The position numbers were made by a program, and so were the translations under genes. Positions 15,813 to 24,321 of a stretch of 64,000 nt of DNA are shown piece after piece; the stretch's first letter is position 1; the number at the start of each line of letters is the position of its first letter. The notes below the pieces were generated by a model that saw only the letters and a list, made by a program, of their open reading frames with translations, was not told the DNA's origin and ran no database searches. The DNA lies in NCBI RefSeq assembly GCF_018448885.1, contig NZ_RCWB01000023.1, positions 1-64,000 on the forward strand, read 5' to 3'. The stretch comes from Photorhabdus caribbeanensis. GTDB lineage: Bacteria > Pseudomonadota > Gammaproteobacteria > Enterobacterales > Enterobacteriaceae.

Positions 15813-16156
15813 AATATTTAAAATATAAAGGTTATTTAGGTACAATTGAATTTAACCTGGAAAACAATACTCTTTTTGGTAAACTGGAATATATCCGCGA
15901 TTTAGTGACTTATGAAGCCAAAACAATTGCAGAATTGGAAAATGAATTTAAGATCTCAATTGATTTGTATTTGCAAGACTGCAAGGAATTAAATAAAAAC
16001 CCTGATGTGCCATACAAAGGGGTTTTTAATGTTAGAGTTAATCCAGAATTGCATAGAAAAATTGCAGAATTAGCACTTGAAGAAGATGTGACGGTTAATG
16101 CTTTCGTGAATCGAGCGCTAGAAAATGAAGTCAGTAAACATCATGTAGGGTCTTAA
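15809..16156 (+). CDS. hicB: HicB-family antitoxin, now without a working toxin
   Basis: The 115-residue product has the HicB two-domain layout: an N-terminal partial RNase-H-like domain (LKYKGYLGTIEFNLENNTLFGKL) and a C-terminal ribbon-helix-helix DNA-binding domain (GVFNVRVNPELHRKIAELAL, then VNAFVNRAL). It binds its operator and neutralises HicA in intact systems. The frame is open while the partner is broken, so it may persist as a regulator at the operator 15521-15542 or cross-protect against other HicA toxins. Confidence 0.82.
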   Translation: MKYLKYKGYLGTIEFNLENNTLFGKLEYIRDLVTYEAKTIAELENEFKISIDLYLQDCKELNKNPDVPYKGVFNVRVNPELHRKIAELALEEDVTVNAFVNRALENEVSKHHVGS

Positions 16157-16395
16157 TAACCTTATCGGATTAATGACAAAGGTCTAGCCATCGGCTTAAA
16201 TCTTTGATCTAATAGAGGCGCTTATACTAAAAGATCCCACACCACAACAATACGATTAACATCAACAGAACCCCACTTTATTGGATGGAGTTCGTCAGCA
16301 ATCTGAATAGGGGTAATGTTTTTCAGTCTGAGCTAAAATTTCGATAATTGATAAATGAAATTTTATAAAAGCTTATAGTGTGGCCAATATATAAA
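16157..16395. other. Intergenic region
   Basis: There is no gene-like frame between hicB and the converging gntP cluster. The only structure I see is the terminator at its right end. Confidence 0.4.
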
Positions 16396-16425
16396 TTTAG
16401 CCTCTTAATTATTAAAGAGGCTAAA
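16396..16425 (-). terminator. Terminator of the sugar-acid operon
   Basis: TTTAGCCTCTT (16396-16406) and AAGAGGCTAAA (16415-16425) form a perfect 11-bp stem. On the minus strand it follows the reconstructed gntP stop and is flanked by A/T runs. Confidence 0.7.
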
Positions 16426-16451
16426 TGGTAATTTTGCTAATGATTTGGTGT

Positions 16452-16580
16452 TTATAACACCAGATCCAGAATGATGACGCCACATAAGCCAATCGCCCAT
16501 GCAATAGTGGTTGGTATTGACCAAACGATCATCTGTTGTTTGGCATCTTTAATTCCCATCATGCGGTTAACGACCCAGAA
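16452..16580 (-). pseudogene. Out-of-frame 3' end of gntP
   Basis: Past a one-base loss near 16575-16580, the adjacent minus-strand frame reads FWVVNRMMGIKDAKQQMIVW, then SIPTTIAWAIG and IILDLVL, stopping at 16452-16454. This is the expected C-terminus of GntP permeases, so the gene originally ended here rather than at 16559. Confidence 0.75.
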
Positions 16581-17836
16581 TAGGCGTCATTAAAATAACC
16601 GAAGAATAACGAGCCCATCGTTGCTGCTTGTGCGGCAACTAGCATGTTAATCCCCGGAATTTGACTAATAATTGGCGCAGAAATAGAAGCGGCGGTAATC
16701 ATTGCCACAGTGCCGGAACCTTGAATTAAGCGAACCAGTGTTGCGATGATAAATGGAATCAGCACCGGTGTTAGTGGGAGATTGGCTATATACTGCGTCA
16801 GAATGGCGCCGGTACCACTTTCACGCAGTACCGCTCCTAACGCACCGCCTGCTCCTGTCACCAATAAAATAATACCGGCAGCCTGTAAACCCTCTTCCAG
16901 ACGATCAATCACTTCATGTTTATTGACTTTTGGCATCAAGGTATAAACCGCCAACAATACACTGATCGCTAAGGCAATAACCGGTGCGCCAAGGAAATCA
17001 AATGTCTGGAAATAGCAGTGGTTTTCTTGGCCGGTAAAAATTTCAGTGTTTAATAACAGGCCATTAATGGCTTTAATGAAGATCAAAACGATAGGGACAA
17101 TAATCGGCAACAAGGAGAGAAATAGGCTCGGTAGTGGTTTGTTCGCCTTCTCTTCCATGTAGCGTTGGTGGATTGTTTGTAGATCTTGCGCTTCTTCTGC
17201 TTCATCAATGGGTTGAAATGCAGGATATTTTACTGCTAACCATTTAGCATAAAATACAATGCTAATAACGCAAGGCACCGCCAGAACCATACCGGTTAAC
17301 ATCATGGCGCCGATATCTACACCAAAAATGCCGGCAACCCCCAGCGGCCCCGGTGTTGGCGGAACAGCGTGGTGGGTAACAACCAATCCGCCAGCCAGTG
17401 CTACGCCGAGTGTCAGAAGATTGCGTTTTCCCTTTTTCGCGAGGGCCTTTGCCAGTGGATAGAGAATAACAAAGGCAGAGTCGACGAAAATCGGAATACT
17501 GACAATATAACCGGTGATCGCTAATGCCCATTCTTCGCGTTTTTTACCTAACCATTGGATAAAGCTGTAGGCTATCTGTTCCGCGGCGCCGGAAACTTCC
17601 AGCACTCGTCCCATCATGACCCCAAGACCAATAACAATTCCGATACTGCCTAGTGTGGAGCCAAAACCTTTAGTCATAACATCAATGGTATTTGCTGCGG
17701 TTAAGCCGCCAGAGAGCCCGGCGATCGCCGCTGCGATGAGCATTGCTAATAAAGCATGAACACGGGTACGTAGCACCAGAAAGATCAATGTAAATACGGC
17801 TACACCCAGACCAATGACCGGAATGTAGAGTTCCAT
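16559..17836 (-). CDS. GntP-family sugar-acid permease, C-terminus frameshifted
   Basis: This 425-residue, strongly hydrophobic protein has the features of gluconate:H+ symporters (YgbN/GntP), including GLSGGLTAANTIDVMTKGFG, THHAVPPTPGPLGVAG and LIQGSGTVAMITAASI. It should import the four-carbon sugar acid degraded by the neighbouring enzymes. Translation ends early as FNDAYSGSLTA because one T seems missing from FNDAYFWVVNRMM; the lost last transmembrane segment is still present in the next frame. It lies 2 bases after denD on the same strand. Confidence 0.85.
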   Translation of the reverse strand: MELYIPVIGLGVAVFTLIFLVLRTRVHALLAMLIAAAIAGLSGGLTAANTIDVMTKGFGSTLGSIGIVIGLGVMMGRVLEVSGAAEQIAYSFIQWLGKKREEWALAITGYIVSIPIFVDSAFVILYPLAKALAKKGKRNLLTLGVALAGGLVVTHHAVPPTPGPLGVAGIFGVDIGAMMLTGMVLAVPCVISIVFYAKWLAVKYPAFQPIDEAEEAQDLQTIHQRYMEEKANKPLPSLFLSLLPIIVPIVLIFIKAINGLLLNTEIFTGQENHCYFQTFDFLGAPVIALAISVLLAVYTLMPKVNKHEVIDRLEEGLQAAGIILLVTGAGGALGAVLRESGTGAILTQYIANLPLTPVLIPFIIATLVRLIQGSGTVAMITAASISAPIISQIPGINMLVAAQAATMGSLFFGYFNDAYSGSLTA

Positions 17837-17838
17837 AA

Positions 17839-18804
17839 TTAGCCTCCTGCTGGGGACAGGTTGTTGGAGATAAAAGCACGGATTGCATCACTGAAAGTAT
17901 TATCAGCGTGAAAACCCAGTGATAAGCCACGGCTGGTATCGAAGTGACCCGGCCAACTGGCAACAATACGGTTAATGTTTTCGTCTGGTTCGAAGCGGAT
18001 GAGATCCACGGTTTTTTGCCCGGCAACCTCTGCCAGTGCATCAATCATCTCCTGAACCGTGATACTAATACCCGGTAAATTAACTGTGCGGGAATGACCA
18101 AATTTTTCTGCCGGAATTTGAACCGCATGGATAAAGTTGCGGATCACGGTTTCAGGGCTGGAAAGCCATAAAGTAAGATCGCGGGAAACTGGGCAGATAC
18201 TGCTTTCTCCGCACAGAGGTTCTCGGATGATAGCACTGGCAAAAGAGGAGGCAGCTTTGTTTGGTCTCCCTGGGCGGATACTGATTGTCGGTAGACGAAG
18301 GACTCGGCCATCGATATATCCTTTGCGGGAGTAGTCGTTAATCATCAATTCACACATGGCTTTCTGTGCGCCATAGGATGATTGAGGATTAACCGCACAT
18401 TGTTCGGTAATGGTTGCTGGTAATTTTCCGCCAAATACGGCCAAGGAACTGGTGAAAATAAATTTCAATTTTGGATTTTTAGCCCGTGCAACGTTTAATA
18501 AGTTGCGAGTAGCATCAAAGTTAACTTGCAAGCCGAGATCAAAATCACTTTCAGCGTGACTGCTGACAATGGCGGCGAGATGGAATAATACCGTACTGTT
18601 TTCATCGATCAGCTTTTCTCCGGCTCCTGATTGAGTTAAATCCAGTGCCAGACACTGGACGCGGGGATCATTAACCGGAGATACAGGGCATTGAATATCG
18701 GTCAATATAAGCTGGTCGAAATTTAATGTTTGATGGTTGTTTAGTAAAGCGCTGGCGAGTTGCTGGCCCAGAAAACCTGCTCCACCAGTGATGATTACTT
18801 TCAT
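17839..18804 (-). CDS. denD: D-erythronate dehydrogenase-like extended SDR
   Basis: The 321-residue product has an N-terminal Rossmann motif GGAGFLGQQLA and the SDR active-site YxxxK in SSYGAQKAM, with Ser in FTSSLAVFGG. DenD proteins oxidise D-erythronate to 2-oxo-tetronate, which OtnI then isomerises. Its place with otnI, otnC and otnK supports this role over other NAD-dependent epimerase/dehydratases. It is separated from the deoR-type gene by an ERIC-like element and may be transcribed separately. Confidence 0.85.
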   Translation of the reverse strand: MKVIITGGAGFLGQQLASALLNNHQTLNFDQLILTDIQCPVSPVNDPRVQCLALDLTQSGAGEKLIDENSTVLFHLAAIVSSHAESDFDLGLQVNFDATRNLLNVARAKNPKLKFIFTSSLAVFGGKLPATITEQCAVNPQSSYGAQKAMCELMINDYSRKGYIDGRVLRLPTISIRPGRPNKAASSFASAIIREPLCGESSICPVSRDLTLWLSSPETVIRNFIHAVQIPAEKFGHSRTVNLPGISITVQEMIDALAEVAGQKTVDLIRFEPDENINRIVASWPGHFDTSRGLSLGFHADNTFSDAIRAFISNNLSPAGG

Positions 18805-18843
18805 TGCGACTCCCTTGTTTAATAGCTTTAGGCTATTTGCTTA

Positions 18844-18970
18844 TATACCCGTTATCTTTCAAGTTGCCTCTTTGTTGGCTGCGCTCACTCATCCCGGCAA
18901 CATCGTTATCTATACTCCCGGGGATTCACTCCCTTGCCGTCGCGATGAATCTTGAAATCCATAGGGTATA
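18844..18970. repeat. ERIC/IRU-type palindromic repeat
   Basis: This 127-base element is bounded by perfect TATACCC/GGGTATA ends. Its core resembles enterobacterial ERIC: on the minus strand GTGAATCCCC, GGAGTATAGATAA, then GGGATGAGTGAGCGCAGCC. It lies between denD and the regulator gene inside the operon. Near-identical elements are common between genes in Photorhabdus and Xenorhabdus, to my knowledge. Confidence 0.85.
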
Positions 18971-18986
18971 GTAGGGTTCTTATCCT

Positions 18987-19754
18987 TTATACGCTGACGG
19001 TATGTAATGTCAGATTATGTTCTCGTAATTGTTGCTGCACTTTCGGTGGAAGCTGGCTGTCACAGACAATATCATCCAAACTTGAAAGCGGGCAGATGCG
19101 AAACATGCCGTATTTGCCATATTTACTGCTATCAGACACCAAAACACATCGGCGGGAGATGTCCAATACTGCTTGTTTGACTAAAACTTTTTCTTCATGT
19201 GGCGTGGAGACACCATGCTCCAGATCCCATGAGCTGGTGCTAATGAAGGCAATATCCACATTTAAGTTGCGAAGCAACATGGCGGCGATAGGGCCAACAC
19301 AGGAATGATTTCTCTTATCTACCTGCCCTCCGGTATGGAACAGATTTAATTGGGGTTTGTTCATCAGGTACTGGATAATGGAAAAATCATTCGTGATGAT
19401 AGTGAGGTTAAAACGTTCAGCTAGAACCCTGGCAATTTCAAATGTGGTGGTGCCCGCATCAAGATAGACTACTTGTCCATCTTCAACCATAGATACTGCA
19501 TAGTGACCAATTTCCCGCTTATGACGATGATTAAGCCGGGCTTTTTCATCCCAAGGCAATTCCTGACGTAAAACATCACTAAGTTGCACGCCGCCACTGA
19601 CACTAATGACCTTTCCTTCCTCCTCCAAAGTACGGATATCCCGCCGTACTGTCATATGCGAGACGTTCATCAGTTTAACCAGTGCACTGATAGAAATTGT
19701 CTGATATTCATGTACGTAGCGATAAATAAAGTCTCTACGCTCTGATGGGAGCAT
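18987..19754 (-). CDS. DeoR-family transcriptional regulator
   Basis: The 255-residue product has an N-terminal DeoR helix-turn-helix (RRDFIYRYVHEYQTISISALVKLM, then SHMTVRRDIRTLEEEGKV). Its C-terminal sensor domain is of the sugar-phosphate isomerase type (VYLDAGTTTFEIA, FISTSSWDLEHG and CVLVSDSSKYGK). It is the YgbI counterpart and probably represses the pathway until a phosphorylated intermediate binds. It lies 12 bases after otnI in the same operon. Confidence 0.85.
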   Translation of the reverse strand: MLPSERRDFIYRYVHEYQTISISALVKLMNVSHMTVRRDIRTLEEEGKVISVSGGVQLSDVLRQELPWDEKARLNHRHKREIGHYAVSMVEDGQVVYLDAGTTTFEIARVLAERFNLTIITNDFSIIQYLMNKPQLNLFHTGGQVDKRNHSCVGPIAAMLLRNLNVDIAFISTSSWDLEHGVSTPHEEKVLVKQAVLDISRRCVLVSDSSKYGKYGMFRICPLSSLDDIVCDSQLPPKVQQQLREHNLTLHTVSV

Positions 19755-19766
19755 ATTTTCTCCTGA

Positions 19767-20600
19767 TTATTTCTGTGCTTTGGTCAACCAATCCAGACCA
19801 TCTTCCGTGCGGCCAGCGGGGTGATATTCACAACCAAACCACCCTTGATAGCCCATTTTATCCAATTTATTAAATAGCCACGGATAGTTCACTTCGCCGC
19901 TATCGGGTTCATGGCGTTCGGGCACGGAGGCAATCTGGATGTGACTGAATTTACCCCATAGACGCTCAATGGTGCGGAGCAAATCCCCTTCCATAATCTG
20001 GCAGTGATAAAGATCTAGCTGGATAAAAACATTTTGACGGTCAATTGCTTTGAGTAATGTTTCAGCCTGATGTTGAGTTGTCAGAAAGTAATCTGGCATA
20101 TCACGAGTATTAATCGGTTCAATTAATACGTTAATGTTATGTTCTGCCATCACATCAGCGGCATGTTGAATGTTGCTGATATAACATTCGCATTGTTGTA
20201 TCGAAGTAACTTGTTGTATCGGAGTAAGTTGTTGTATCGGAGTAAATTGTTGTTCTGGCGTAAATTGTGTGTCCAGTTTCCCGGCCATCGCATGAACTTG
20301 CTTGCAGTTCAGTGCTAGTGCATATTTCAGCGCGGTTTGTACACCTTCGGCAAACTCTTTTTCACGGCCAGGAATAGAGGCTATCCCTCTTTCTCCCGCA
20401 GCCCAGTTTCCGGCGGGCATGTTGAACAGAACCTGGGTTAATTGATGCTGTTTTAATAGGGCAGCAAGTTCTTCCGCTGCCACTTCATAAGGAAACAGGT
20501 ATTCAACGCCTTTAAATCCAGCTTTAGCTGCACGGGCAAAACGTTCTGTGAAAGGTACGTCGTTGAACATCATGCTCAAGTTTGCCGCAAATTTAGCCAT
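19767..20600 (-). CDS. otnI: 2-oxo-tetronate isomerase (hydroxypyruvate isomerase family)
   Basis: The 277-residue TIM-barrel protein has Hyi/YgbM features (FAANLSMMFNDVPFTERF, EPINTRDMPDYFLT, QLDLYHCQIMEGDL, WFGCEYHP) and conserved metal-ligand Glu/His/Asp residues. OtnI interconverts 2-oxo- and 3-oxo-tetronate, feeding OtnK. It contains an unusual Gln-rich insertion, roughly residues 113-136 (TPEQQFTPIQQ, LTPIQQ), from an 18-bp tandem repeat (20193-20264). The insertion lies between conserved parts and keeps the frame. Confidence 0.86.
   Translation of the reverse strand: MAKFAANLSMMFNDVPFTERFARAAKAGFKGVEYLFPYEVAAEELAALLKQHQLTQVLFNMPAGNWAAGERGIASIPGREKEFAEGVQTALKYALALNCKQVHAMAGKLDTQFTPEQQFTPIQQLTPIQQVTSIQQCECYISNIQHAADVMAEHNINVLIEPINTRDMPDYFLTTQHQAETLLKAIDRQNVFIQLDLYHCQIMEGDLLRTIERLWGKFSHIQIASVPERHEPDSGEVNYPWLFNKLDKMGYQGWFGCEYHPAGRTEDGLDWLTKAQK
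20193..20264 (-). repeat. 18-bp minisatellite inside otnI
   Basis: Four consecutive 18-bp units (20193-20210, 20211-20228, 20229-20246, 20247-20264) begin TTGTTGTATCG on the plus strand; the fourth is diverged. They encode four six-residue units of the type TPIQQL in otnI. Repeat-number change keeps the frame. Confidence 0.9.
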
Positions 20601-20622
20601 GATGAATTCCTTGTTTGTTTAC

Positions 20623-21261
20623 TCAACTCTTGGGGTAACGAGTTTCAAGTTCTTGTACTTGCTCTTCATTTAATGTGGTGAAGCCATGTGGCAGTAACGT
20701 TAAATAGAGCCGTGCGGTATCTTCCAATTCTTCTGCATTGAAAAAAGCTTGCCGTAAAGTTTTGCCGCCGACAACAGGTCCGTGGTTGGATAGGAGGATT
20801 GCGTTGTGTTTTGCGGCCAGCTTCGCAATTTCCTCGCCGATTCTTTCATCTCCTGGTGGTAGATATTTGACCAGAGGCAGCTTTCCAACTCGCATTACAT
20901 AGTAGGGTGTAATAGGTGGCAGGCAGTTACTTTTATCCAGATTGGGTAGGCAGGAAAGGGCGGTTAACCAAGGGGAATGTAGATGAACCACTGCACGGCA
21001 TTCGGGGCGGTTGCGATACATTGCCAGGTGCATGGAAACTTCTTTTGTGGGTTTGTCGCCGGAGAGCCAGTTGCCCTCTGCATCCAACTTACTCAGGCGC
21101 TCAGCTTGCAAGTCGCCAAAACTGGAGTTGGTCGGCGTGATGATAATCGCGCCATCTTCCAGTTTGGCGCTGATGTTGCCTGCACCGCCACTGCTATAAC
21201 CCCGGTAGAACATTGAACGAGCCCATTCGACTAATTCGGTCCGTAGTGTGTGTTCAGTCAT
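20623..21261 (-). CDS. otnC: 3-oxo-tetronate 4-phosphate decarboxylase (class II aldolase family)
   Basis: The product has 212 residues from the ATG at 21261 (MTEHTLRTE), preceded by AGGAG; an earlier in-frame ATG at 21294 lies inside otnK. Class II aldolase/adducin features include YSSGGAGNISAK, VVHLHSPWLTALSC (zinc His pair) and LLSNHGPVVGGKTL. OtnC decarboxylates 3-oxo-tetronate 4-phosphate to dihydroxyacetone phosphate. The start overlaps the otnK end by 8 bases. Confidence 0.87.
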   Translation of the reverse strand: MTEHTLRTELVEWARSMFYRGYSSGGAGNISAKLEDGAIIITPTNSSFGDLQAERLSKLDAEGNWLSGDKPTKEVSMHLAMYRNRPECRAVVHLHSPWLTALSCLPNLDKSNCLPPITPYYVMRVGKLPLVKYLPPGDERIGEEIAKLAAKHNAILLSNHGPVVGGKTLRQAFFNAEELEDTARLYLTLLPHGFTTLNEEQVQELETRYPKS

Positions 21262-22531
21262 GAAACATCTCCTGTACATGCAGGAAGAAATCAATATTGC
21301 CGAAGTTGCCTGATTTTAATGCCAGCCAATAATTGTGTTGTCGATCGTGCACCCAAGGTACGCCTGGAGCAATTGGTGCACCGATATTGAACTGTTTGAT
21401 GTCCAGACTTTGTACTATCTTACCGGCAGTTTCGCCGCCTGCGACAATAAAGGTATTAAATCCGAGCTGACACAGGTCTTTTACAACGTTGGCAAAGGTG
21501 TTTTCTATTGCTTCACTGGCAGTAGCCGCGCCATATTGTTGTTGAATTTTCTGTAATGTTTCTGGGGGCTGAGTTGCGTATAGCATGGGGGCCAGAGGGT
21601 TCTGGGATTGCTGCATAATCCACGCAACCAGTTTTTCGGCATATTGCGGATCATGGATACATGAATCAATATTCAGGGCCTTAGCAGGGGCCAGTTTCTG
21701 GTACAGGGCAACTTGTTTGTTGGTCATGGCGGAACAACTGCCGGAAAGGATCACAGTGCGTCTATTCTCGGCGGGTGGGGTTGCTCCTTCCAGTTGGCAT
21801 GGCATCAGTGACTTACCGGTGTCTGTGCTGGCAAGGGCAGCGCCAAGACCGGAGCCACCAGTGATTAATTTCAGTTTTGACGCCGCTCTGGCAATAGGCA
21901 GCAGATCGTTCATGGCGAAGGTATCTGTTACCGCGTAACGTATGTTTTGTTGTTGTAAATGATTTAGTCTGACGCGGATTGCCTGTTCTCCTTGGTGTAC
22001 ACATGCCAGATCCACTAGATCTGCTTTCCCTTGAGCTTGTTGTTCCATTAGACGCAGCAGATTGGCATCTGTCATCGGTGTTACGGGATGGTGCTGCATG
22101 CCGCTTTCATTAAGTAGTTGACCGTTGACGAATAGATGTCCATGTACAACTGTTCGCCCATTAATTGGGAGGGCAGGGGAGATCAGCGTGATGTCTGTTT
22201 GTAGTTCATCCATCAAGGCATCAGTAACCGGCCCAATATTGCCTTTACTGGTAGAATCAAAAGTTGAGCAGTATTTGAAGAATATTTGCTGACAACCGGC
22301 TTGCTGACGTAACCAGCGGCAGGATTTCACCGCGTTATTCACAGCTTCGTCTATCGGGCAGGAGCGGATTTTCAGGCTGATAACAATAGCATCAATATTC
22401 TGTGGAATAGCGGTATTGTCATCAGGCATATTCAGTAACTGGATGACTCGCCAGCCGCTTTGCACCATAAAACCGGCGATATCGGTTGCGCCGGTAAAAT
22501 CATCAGCGATAACGCCCAATTTAATGGTCAT
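21254..22531 (-). CDS. otnK: 3-oxo-tetronate kinase (DUF1537/four-carbon acid sugar kinase)
   Basis: The 425-residue protein opens with MTIKLGVIADDFTGATDIAGF, the diagnostic N-terminus of the family. It continues with FKYCSTFDSTSKGNIG, GSCSAMTNKQVA and the C-terminal nucleotide-binding segment FIVAGGETAGKIV. OtnK phosphorylates 3-oxo-tetronate with ATP. It looks intact. Its ATG would have formed TAATG with the original ltnD stop. Confidence 0.9.
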   Translation of the reverse strand: MTIKLGVIADDFTGATDIAGFMVQSGWRVIQLLNMPDDNTAIPQNIDAIVISLKIRSCPIDEAVNNAVKSCRWLRQQAGCQQIFFKYCSTFDSTSKGNIGPVTDALMDELQTDITLISPALPINGRTVVHGHLFVNGQLLNESGMQHHPVTPMTDANLLRLMEQQAQGKADLVDLACVHQGEQAIRVRLNHLQQQNIRYAVTDTFAMNDLLPIARAASKLKLITGGSGLGAALASTDTGKSLMPCQLEGATPPAENRRTVILSGSCSAMTNKQVALYQKLAPAKALNIDSCIHDPQYAEKLVAWIMQQSQNPLAPMLYATQPPETLQKIQQQYGAATASEAIENTFANVVKDLCQLGFNTFIVAGGETAGKIVQSLDIKQFNIGAPIAPGVPWVHDRQHNYWLALKSGNFGNIDFFLHVQEMFHD

Positions 22532-23438
22532 TATTTTTTCTCCGGCAATGTGATGCCTTTAAATGTTTTGATAACCGCGCGCTGTCATCCCATTGGCCGA
22601 AACCTTCGTTACTGGCAGCAAGGAACATTTGATGTGCAGTGGCTGATAATGGTAATGGGAATTTCAGATTCTTACCTGTTTCTAATGCTAATCCCAGATC
22701 TTTGACAAAAATATCTACAGAGGATTTGGCGGTGTAATCTCCCGCCAGAATATGGGGAACTCGGTTTTCAAACATCCAAGAGTTACCGGCAGCGTGGGTG
22801 ACAATATCGTACATCAATTCTAAGGAAATACCGGCTTTGGCTGCCAATGCCATACTTTCTGCCGCGGCGGCAATATGTATCCCTGCAAGTAATTGATGAA
22901 TTGTTTTGACGGTAGATCCTTGACCAATTTCATTTCCGACATGGTAAAGGCGTTCGGTGGTGGCATCAAATACGGGTTTTAGTTGTTCAAATAATGTGGG
23001 GTCGCCGGAAGCCATAACAGTGAGTTGGCCTTGTTCGGCTTTTAGTGCGCCACCTGAAATAGGCGCGTCCAGCATGTTGAGGTTGTATTGGTTAAGGCGA
23101 TGGGCAAAATCTTTAGCTTGTTCTGCGGCAACGGTACTGTGAAGCACAATGATTGTGTCGGCTTTTAGTTGGTTGACTAGCGGTGTTTCGCCTTCGAACA
23201 GTATGTTTTCTATTTGAGTGCCGTTGACGACGATGAGTAGGATAGCATCTAGCTCTGATGCCCAGTCTGCGGCGTTGCTTGCTGCCGCCTTAGCGCCCGC
23301 TTGCAAAAGCTGGTCGCAGGCTGTTGGATTTAAATCAAATCCATATGTGGGAATACCTGCGCGTATTAATGAACGGGCTATCCCCATCCCCATAGCCCCC
23401 AATCCTATAATCCCTATTTTTTGTGTTGATTGGTTCAT
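22521..23438 (-). CDS. ltnD: L-threonate dehydrogenase (3-hydroxyisobutyrate dehydrogenase family), C-terminus frameshifted
   Basis: The 305-residue product has the beta-hydroxyacid dehydrogenase layout: Rossmann GLGAMGMGIA near the N-terminus, DAPISGGALKAE (substrate loop) and the catalytic Lys in STVKTIHQLLAG. It oxidises the sugar acid to the 2-oxo acid that enters the pathway. The last ~17 residues (RLSKHLKASHC...) are out of frame. Removing two bases from the CGCGCGC run at 22575-22581 restores VIKTFKGITLPEKK and a stop that overlaps the otnK start as TAATG. This is probably a dinucleotide slippage mutation; the catalytic parts are unaffected. Confidence 0.87.
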   Translation of the reverse strand: MNQSTQKIGIIGLGAMGMGIARSLIRAGIPTYGFDLNPTACDQLLQAGAKAAASNAADWASELDAILLIVVNGTQIENILFEGETPLVNQLKADTIIVLHSTVAAEQAKDFAHRLNQYNLNMLDAPISGGALKAEQGQLTVMASGDPTLFEQLKPVFDATTERLYHVGNEIGQGSTVKTIHQLLAGIHIAAAAESMALAAKAGISLELMYDIVTHAAGNSWMFENRVPHILAGDYTAKSSVDIFVKDLGLALETGKNLKFPLPLSATAHQMFLAASNEGFGQWDDSARLSKHLKASHCRRKNNDH

Positions 23439-23782
23439 GATGGTTCCCTGGTGTTGTTGTTATAATTTGTTATTTTTTATAATTATTTCGCACACAATTT
23501 CACAAATACACGATGGTTATCACATTCGAAAGCCCGCTGTTTGAAGGTGGTTTTTATTTTAATTATTTGATTTTTATGGTTTATGTTGGGTCGTTGTGGA
23601 ATGTTGAGTTTCACATAATGGTGTGATGAGAAATATGATTGTGAATATATTCAGCTTTGGGTAGCGCTTTTTTAAAGGTGTTAGTTAGTCTCTGGAGCTG
23701 TTTAAGAGCAGATAATTCAGAGGAGTATATAGTAGGCTGCTTTCGGAGGAATAAGGGTATATCAGATGCTAAGAAGTATTTG
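23439..23782. other. Upstream region of the sugar-acid operon
   Basis: This 344-base region between ltnD and tRNA-Tyr has no gene-like frame. It should contain the operon promoter on the minus strand and the operator of the DeoR-type regulator. I could not identify a convincing CRP site or operator by eye. Confidence 0.4.
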
Positions 23783-23867
<85 letters not shown>

Positions 23868-23906
23868 AGATTTTGAAATGTATCGCTGTTGCTTACAGCG
23901 GACGGA

Positions 23907-23934
23907 ATCATATCAAATGAACCGCCGCTGTAAA
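23907..23934 (-). promoter_or_regulatory. tyrT-type stable RNA promoter
   Basis: On the minus strand TTTACA (23929-23934), a 16-base spacer and TATGAT (23907-23912) reproduce the E. coli tyrT promoter boxes and spacing, including GCGGCGG after the -35 box. It is 40 bases upstream of tRNA-Tyr. Confidence 0.85.
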
Positions 23935-24012
23935 GCAGATATTTAAAAATAAGTGACTACATGCTGGTTTTATATCCTTGTTGATCTTGTTGTGAGCAAA
24001 TAAGTGGTCTGT

Positions 24013-24321
24013 TGGCGGTGGCGGAGGAAGGATGACTCGTCACTGCGTTCCTCGCCCTTGCGGGCCAACGCGTCGCAAGCGCCGCATTGTTGTTTCGCTG
24101 CGCTCAACTCAAACCTTCGAAGTCTGTGACGGTAGATTTACCGTCTGCTCCTTTTGGCCGCTCGGGAAACCTCACTCGATTTTGAGAAGTATTACTGTTG
24201 TTGACAGCGGCCAGAATCACATCAGATGAATCGCTGCGGTAAAGCAGATATTTAAAAATAAGTGACTACATGCTGGTTTTATATCCTTGTTGATCTTGTT
24301 GTGAGCAAATAAGTGGTCTGT
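24013..24321 (-). repeat. 309-bp repeat unit B with an interrupted tRNA-Tyr pseudogene
   Basis: This is the first full unit of a 309-base tandem array upstream of tRNA-Tyr. Within 24013-24176 lies a degenerate tRNA-Tyr: 3' acceptor part (24013-24033), a ~78-bp G+C-rich insertion in the T arm, then the variable arm, anticodon arm and D arm. The base before the anticodon (U33 position) is G. The rest is a degraded copy of the tyrT promoter region (TTTACC and TGTGAT boxes). Confidence 0.85.

Noticed and set aside
18737-19308. Plus-strand frames of 72 and 118 codons over denD, the ERIC-like repeat and the DeoR gene
   Set aside because: They run antisense to clear SDR and DeoR coding sequence and through the repeat, without start signals.
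23580-23640. CRP-like site upstream of ltnD
   Set aside because: The visible pattern is TCACA-N6-TGTGA, the opposite arrangement to a CRP site (TGTGA-N6-TCACA).
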